A DNA stretch of 63,963 bases, taken from assembly GCA_023429995.1 (NCBI GenBank), contig JAEZCE010000007.1:1-63963 (forward strand), given 5' to 3'. The notes under the pieces were generated by a model. The model was not told the origin of the DNA and made no database searches. It was given only the letters and a program-made list of their open reading frames with translations. The position numbers and the translations under genes are program-made. Shown one piece after another: positions 60,401 to 63,963 of this stretch; positions within the stretch are counted from its first letter, which is position 1, and each line of letters starts with the position of its first letter. This stretch comes from Bacillota bacterium. GTDB taxonomy: Bacteria > Bacillota > UBA4882 > UBA8346.

Positions 60401-61219
60401 GTGGATAAGGAAATTCTCACGATGGAAGATGCGGCTGAATTTTTTGGGGTCAGCATCAAGACTTTCATTAAGTTATTAAAGGAAGAGAAAGTGCCGGGCC
60501 GGAAGATCGGCCGGGAATGGCGTTTTAGCAGAAACGCCTTGATTGAATGGCTGGCCTTAGGGGATTCCCAGGCGTACTCCGCAAGCGAATCCAGTGAAGT
60601 AGTAGAAACGAAGGATTTTTTTAATGAAGTCGCCTCCGATTGGGAAGAAATGCGCCGTAATTATTATGATGAGTCGATTCGGAATGATCTGAAGGAGCTT
60701 CATCTTTTTCACCCTCAAATGACATTGATGGATTTGGGAACCGGGAACGGCTATTTGGCCAGATTTGCCGCGCCTTATGTGAAAAATGTGCTGGCTGTGG
60801 ATATCTCCGCCGAAATGTTGAAGGAACTGCGGCAAAAAGCGCGGGGCGAGGGCTTGAAGAACATCGAAACCATTGAAAGCGATGGTTGCGAGGTTCCCGT
60901 TCCCGACGGTTCGGCCGATTTAATATGCGCCAATATGTATCTTCACCACATTGAAGAACCGGAGTCGGCCATCGGCGAAATGCGGCGTATCCTCAAAGCG
61001 AAGGGGAGGGTTTTTTTAGCCGATTTTCTTGAACACCAGGATATGACTTTAAAAGAAAAAATGCATGACCTCTGGCCGGGGTTCCCCTCGCCCGTCATTC
61101 AAGACTGGTTTAGAAAAGCGGGGTTTTCCGATATCAAGGTTCATGAAATCGCTCCAGATTCCGGAGAGGGAAAGCGCTCGAAAACGATTCTTATTTTGAC
61201 AGCTCAGAAGGACCGGTAA
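60401..61219 (+). CDS. helix-turn-helix domain fused to SAM-dependent methyltransferase
   Basis: A 272-residue fusion. Residues 1-52 form an excisionase/MerR-like helix-turn-helix (LTMEDAAEFFGVSIKTFIKLL, then GRKIGREWRFSRNALIEWL). Residues about 70-272 form a class I methyltransferase with LMDLGTGNGYLARFAAPY, AVDISAEM and LICANMYLHHIEEP. It resembles ArsR-methyltransferase and UbiE-type proteins; the target is unknown. GTG at 60401 is 6 nt after GAGGTG. S-adenosylhomocysteinase follows 87 bp later on the same strand and would clear its product. Confidence 0.85.
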   Translation: MDKEILTMEDAAEFFGVSIKTFIKLLKEEKVPGRKIGREWRFSRNALIEWLALGDSQAYSASESSEVVETKDFFNEVASDWEEMRRNYYDESIRNDLKELHLFHPQMTLMDLGTGNGYLARFAAPYVKNVLAVDISAEMLKELRQKARGEGLKNIETIESDGCEVPVPDGSADLICANMYLHHIEEPESAIGEMRRILKAKGRVFLADFLEHQDMTLKEKMHDLWPGFPSPVIQDWFRKAGFSDIKVHEIAPDSGEGKRSKTILILTAQKDR

Positions 61220-61306
61220 ATGATGCTTCCAAATTTAGAGATTCCGTATGGATGGGGTTGAGCCATTCAACTCCTAAAATAACAAATCAGATTGGGAGGT
61301 ATTGAG

Positions 61307-62569
61307 ATGTCAAACGGTGATATAAAGGACAAAGGACTGGCTCCAAAGGGTAAATTACGGATCGAATGGGCCGATAATCAAATGCCGGTTTTGCGGCTCA
61401 TCAGGGAACGCTTTGCCAGGGAAAAGCCTTTGAAAGGGAAAAAGCTATCATGTTGCCTTCATGTAACCACGGAGACCGCCAACTTGATGCGGACTTTAAA
61501 GGAAGGGGGCGCGGACATCGTATTGTGCGCTTCCAACCCCCTATCGACTCAGGACGATGTGGCGGCTTCATTGGTCGTGGATTACGGAATTCCGGTTTAC
61601 GCCATGAAGGGTGAAGACCGTGACACCTATTACAGGCATTTAATTGCAGCGATTGAACATCAACCGGATATTACTCAAGATGATGGCGCCGATCTAGTCG
61701 GTTTGCTGCATCAAAAATATGCGGACACTTATCTAAAAAATGTGATTGGCGGCACCGAAGAGACCACAACCGGTGTTATCCGCCTGATGAGTATGGAAAA
61801 AGACCGGGCTTTAAAGTTTCCCATTATCGCGGTGAACGAGTCCGATACAAAGCACTTGTTTGACAACCGCTATGGCACCGGTCAAAGTACGCTGGACGGA
61901 TTGCTCCGCGCCACCAATGTGCTGGTTTGCGGTAAAAATTTGGTGGTATGCGGCTACGGCTGGTGCGGTAAGGGTTTGGCTTTGCGCGCCAAAGGAATGG
62001 GCGCTAATGTTATTGTGACGGAGGTTGACCATGTCAAAGCCATCGAAGCGGTGATGGAAGGCTTCCGGGTGATGAAACTTGAGGAGGCCATGCCGATTGC
62101 CGATATTGTGATTACAGTTACCGGCGACCTTAACGTAGTCGACGAACGCCATATCAAACTGGCCAAGAATGGAGTCATTGTGGCCAATTCCGGGCATTTT
62201 AACGATGAGATCAATATTGGAGCCATTGAGAGCCTTTCCAAGTCCAAACGGACAGTCCGGGATTTTGTGGAGGAATATACGCTCCAAGATGGCCGAAAGG
62301 TTTTTTTGCTGGCAGAGGGACGGTTATTAAATCTGGCTGCCGCCGAGGGACATCCGGCGGTGGTGATGGATATGAGTTTTGCCAATCAGGCGTTAGGCTC
62401 GGAGTATATTGTCAAACATGCCCATGAAATGGGGCAAAAGGTTCATATCTTACCGAAGGAATTGGACCGCCAAATCGCGGAGATTAAACTCAAATCCATG
62501 GGAATCGCGATTGATGTATTGACTCCGGAACAAGTGAAATATTTATCATCCTGGCAGAGCGGGACTTGA
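61307..62569 (+). CDS. ahcY: S-adenosylhomocysteine hydrolase
   Basis: Splits SAH into adenosine and homocysteine and so relieves inhibition of methyltransferases. A 420-residue NAD-dependent enzyme of the shorter type found in Thermotoga and archaea: LHVTTETANLMRTL, ASNPLSTQDDVAASL, FDNRYGTGQSTLDGLLRA, and the NAD-binding VVCGYGWCGKGLALRAKGMG. ATG at 61307 follows GGGAGG at 8 nt; an earlier in-frame TTG lies inside that site. A small hairpin (GGGGTTGA with TCAACTCC) precedes it but does not match an SAH riboswitch. Confidence 0.94.
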   Translation: MSNGDIKDKGLAPKGKLRIEWADNQMPVLRLIRERFAREKPLKGKKLSCCLHVTTETANLMRTLKEGGADIVLCASNPLSTQDDVAASLVVDYGIPVYAMKGEDRDTYYRHLIAAIEHQPDITQDDGADLVGLLHQKYADTYLKNVIGGTEETTTGVIRLMSMEKDRALKFPIIAVNESDTKHLFDNRYGTGQSTLDGLLRATNVLVCGKNLVVCGYGWCGKGLALRAKGMGANVIVTEVDHVKAIEAVMEGFRVMKLEEAMPIADIVITVTGDLNVVDERHIKLAKNGVIVANSGHFNDEINIGAIESLSKSKRTVRDFVEEYTLQDGRKVFLLAEGRLLNLAAAEGHPAVVMDMSFANQALGSEYIVKHAHEMGQKVHILPKELDRQIAEIKLKSMGIAIDVLTPEQVKYLSSWQSGT

Positions 62570-62644
62570 AGTTATTCGGTGCGGCTCTAATAAAAGGGTT
62601 TTAAAGTCAATGAGACAGATATCACGGGTGTTGACAACTTAATC

Positions 62645-62679
62645 AAAAAATCGCGGGTTCTCCGGAGCCCGCATTTTTT
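62645..62679 (+). terminator. bidirectional terminator between ahcY and the Spo0E-like gene
   Basis: GCGGG pairs with CCCGC, extended by A6 with T6, and a short loop. It can stop transcription from both sides. Confidence 0.85.
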
Positions 62680-62683
62680 GCAT

Positions 62684-62860
62684 TCAAAATCCCTTAATCC
62701 GGTTATAGGCATTTAATAAGCGATCGACTTCAACACTGGCGGCTAAAACATCCTCGTCGGTATAACCCTTTTCATCCCATAGCTGTTGCATCCGGTTGCG
62801 GGCAATATTGATTTGTTCCAGAAGCATTTCTAAAGAAACACAATTTTGATCGATTGTCAT
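62684..62860 (-). CDS. Spo0E-like aspartyl-phosphate phosphatase
   Basis: A small helical protein (58 residues from ATG at 62860) of the Spo0E family. These proteins remove phosphate from Spo0A~P and slow entry into sporulation. The region LLEQINIARNRMQQLWDEKG and the second helix SVEVDRLLNAYNRIKG match the family's S-x-E-L/V-D signature. A TTG 18 bp upstream is an alternative start. Its presence suggests a spore-forming host. Divergent from an XRE regulator, with a possible shared operator between. Confidence 0.78.
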   Translation of the reverse strand: MTIDQNCVSLEMLLEQINIARNRMQQLWDEKGYTDEDVLAASVEVDRLLNAYNRIKGF

Positions 62861-62980
62861 TCCATTTTGATACCTCAATCCTCAATTCATCCTAAATAGA
62901 GCTTAAATCTTTACTAATTTTATCATTTGTTCAGTATTTGTGCAATTATATTCCAGTAATTATGTACAGATTATTCAGTT

Positions 62981-63026
62981 CTTCACCTCTATAATTTAAA
63001 TAGGTCTGTTTGATAATGAGGTGAAG
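62981..63026 (+). promoter_or_regulatory. promoter region with a 9-bp inverted repeat upstream of the XRE gene
   Basis: CTTCACCTC (62981-62989) and GAGGTGAAG (63018-63026) are perfect inverse copies 28 bp apart. A TATAAT (62990-62995) starts directly after the left arm and the right arm is the XRE ribosome site. This could be an operator for autoregulation or, if transcription starts further upstream, an RNA stem masking the ribosome site. Confidence 0.42.
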
Positions 63027-63027
63027 C

Positions 63028-63297
63028 ATGAGAGGCAAACATCGGGCTAAATATCGAGAGATTGGACGCAAAATTGCGTTCTACCGCAAACTTCGTAATT
63101 TATCCCAAGAGGGTCTAAGTGAAATGATCGATAAATCAAGATCCTATCTATCGAAGATAGAAGCGGAAAATTCCAGTATGGAATTCAGCCTGGACATTCT
63201 TTTCGATATTGCGGAAGCTTTAGGGATCGAAGTCGCGGCATTTTTTGAACCGATTGATGTAGAAATTAAAGGTAAATATTTGAAGCGCATGGATTGA
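63028..63297 (+). CDS. XRE-family helix-turn-helix regulator
   Basis: An 89-residue single-domain DNA-binding protein: IGRKIAFYRKLRNLSQEGLSEMI, KSRSYLSKIEAENS, LDILFDIAEALGIEVAAFFEP, the standard five-helix fold, then a short basic tail. It resembles SinR/SlrR-type and phage-repressor-like regulators in size. GAGGTGAAGC gives a good ribosome site. Targets unknown; the adjacent Spo0E-like gene and its own promoter are the first candidates. Confidence 0.88.
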   Translation: MRGKHRAKYREIGRKIAFYRKLRNLSQEGLSEMIDKSRSYLSKIEAENSSMEFSLDILFDIAEALGIEVAAFFEPIDVEIKGKYLKRMD

Positions 63298-63323
63298 TTT
63301 TACCCACCTGTAAAAAAGCTTCT

Positions 63324-63388
63324 TCCAATTCCACCCCCGCCTCTCCACGAAACAGGAGAGGCGGGGTTACATTTTAAGTGGAATTGGA
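63324..63388 (+). terminator. large nested hairpin terminating the XRE gene
   Basis: Inner stem CCCCGCCTCTCC with GGAGAGGCGGGG (12 bp, 8-nt loop) and outer arms TCCAATTCCAC with GTGGAATTGGA (11 bp). An 11-nt bulge that includes TTACATTTT lies on the 3' side between inner and outer arms. The inner hairpin followed by the T-rich bulge can terminate; the outer arms are unexplained. Confidence 0.7.
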
Positions 63389-63415
63389 GCGCCTCACGGG
63401 CCGCTGCTGTTGATT

Positions 63416-63769
63416 TTAGTTTGTCGTTGCCTGGTTGCTGCTTTCGGTTTCCCCGGATTCACCAGCCCTGAAGCCAAATGCGAGCCATTTTTCTTCCGGA
63501 AGGTTGACCCGGATCGACTTTCGCGCCAGAGAGCTTTGATGATTCAATTCTTTCATGATTTCCTGTTGCGTCGTGGTGGCCTCCCTGGAACTGGCCATCA
63601 GATCGTTCTTTTTTTGTTCGATCAGGCCGGCCTGGTTGTACAGATCGGTGATTTTGGCCACCAGTTCTTTGGTAATTCCCAATTGGCTCACACTCTCCCC
63701 GTAGGAATTGAGCCCGTCGAGGAGCGTTTTGGCGCGGTTGATCTTGTGGGCAAACGTTTGATACATCAT
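63416..63769 (-). CDS. uncharacterised small helical protein
   Basis: A 117-residue soluble protein; no family recognised. It is probably helical over residues 1-85 with heptad-like stretches (INRAKTLLDGLNSYGESV, then KITDLYNQAGLIEQKK) and ends in a flexible Ser/Thr/Gln tail. There is no signal peptide or membrane segment. The first of two adjacent ATGs is chosen because AAAGGAGG lies 8 nt upstream, a near-perfect site. This and its codon use make it more credible than the overlapping plus-strand frame. It is preceded by a terminator of an off-window minus-strand gene. Confidence 0.72.
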   Translation of the reverse strand: MMYQTFAHKINRAKTLLDGLNSYGESVSQLGITKELVAKITDLYNQAGLIEQKKNDLMASSREATTTQQEIMKELNHQSSLARKSIRVNLPEEKWLAFGFRAGESGETESSNQATTN

Positions 63770-63863
63770 CAGATTCACCTCCTTTCCAATAAAGATGAGA
63801 TTTCCGGACTTTATCTTCTTGCCGGTTAATCCTGCAAATCCGGGTCAAATCATGGTTCGGGCA

Positions 63864-63895
63864 TAAAAAAACGCCTCTGTAAGTTACAGCGGCGG
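63864..63895 (-). terminator. minus-strand terminator of a gene beyond the right edge
   Basis: On the minus strand CGCC-g-CTGTA pairs with TACAG-a-GGCG, followed by seven T residues (63865-63871 on the plus strand are A). It shows that a minus-strand gene ends just outside the window. The last bases contain a small dyad, GCTAC with TGTAGC. Confidence 0.75.
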
Positions 63896-63963
63896 TTTTA
63901 ATATGGAATTGAATTTTATATCGTATGGCGATTCGGCCCCGGGAACGCTACGTTCTCTGTAGC

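Noticed and set aside
61220..61306. Possible SAH riboswitch before ahcY
   Set aside because: Only one small hairpin is present and the conserved SAH-aptamer bases are missing.
63410..63829. 139-codon plus-strand frame overlapping the last small gene
   Set aside because: It starts within the preceding gap without a ribosome site, whereas the minus-strand frame has an ideal AAAGGAGG.

Overview
The window reads like a chromosomal segment of a strictly fermentative or anaerobic, probably spore-forming member of the Bacillota. It has moderate G+C, strong GGAGG-type ribosome sites, frequent TTG and GTG starts, ATGA or GTGA stop-start overlaps, a Spo0E-type phosphatase, and no respiratory oxidase. 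Two genes are more typical of cells with an outer membrane: a full-length Prc-type tail-specific protease and an RND pump. A deep-branching diderm-like lineage such as the Limnochordia/Hydrogenispora relatives is therefore a reasonable guess, but this is inference. There is no rRNA, tRNA, CRISPR array, prophage or insertion sequence that I can support. The window looks like core chromosome with small regulatory cassettes.

Left part (1-20.4 kb): envelope and stress genes. They comprise a periplasmic protease, a secreted beta-helix protein with its own operator, a response regulator with a degenerate receiver domain, a D,D-carboxypeptidase, a MarR/RND efflux operon, UppP, a GT39 glycosyltransferase, a nitroreductase and CheR. 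They are followed by an acpS-nnr-alr operon that ends in a lysine-less lipoyl-like protein and a membrane-anchored glucodextranase-C-like protein.

Middle (20.6-32.3 kb): the most interesting block. A single 871-residue polypeptide joins a class III aminotransferase to an acyl-ACP reductase (AAR) domain, which could turn an acyl thioester into an amine through an aldehyde. Next comes a six-gene complex related to hydrogenase-4/formate hydrogenlyase. Its large subunit has lost all four nickel-binding cysteines, while the ferredoxin/small-subunit fusion keeps its iron-sulfur cysteines. This is the hallmark of the poorly understood Ehr (energy-converting-hydrogenase-related) complexes: an ion-pumping, ferredoxin-wired machine without a hydrogenase site. 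serS follows on its own promoter.

32.3-45.3 kb: a series of regulator-plus-effector cassettes with visible operators. These are an autoregulated MarR-GNAT fusion, a merR-MFS-GNAT operon, and a TetR gene divergent from two flavoproteins. Between them lie a TM1266-like protein, a UbiA prenyltransferase, a CAP-domain secreted protein, RmuC, a MATE transporter and a stand-alone ketosynthase III.

45.4-50.1 kb: a complete L-rhamnose catabolic operon (AraC regulator, rhaB, rhaA, rhaD). 50.3-62.6 kb: a cyclophilin, an MCP, recQ, metF-rpiA, an unusual pair of nested inverted repeats, gyrA with an atypical quinolone-resistance region, a Phd-Uma2 fusion, and an HTH-methyltransferase next to S-adenosylhomocysteinase. 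The right end holds a Spo0E-like protein divergent from an XRE regulator, a second nested inverted repeat, and a small coiled-coil-like protein.
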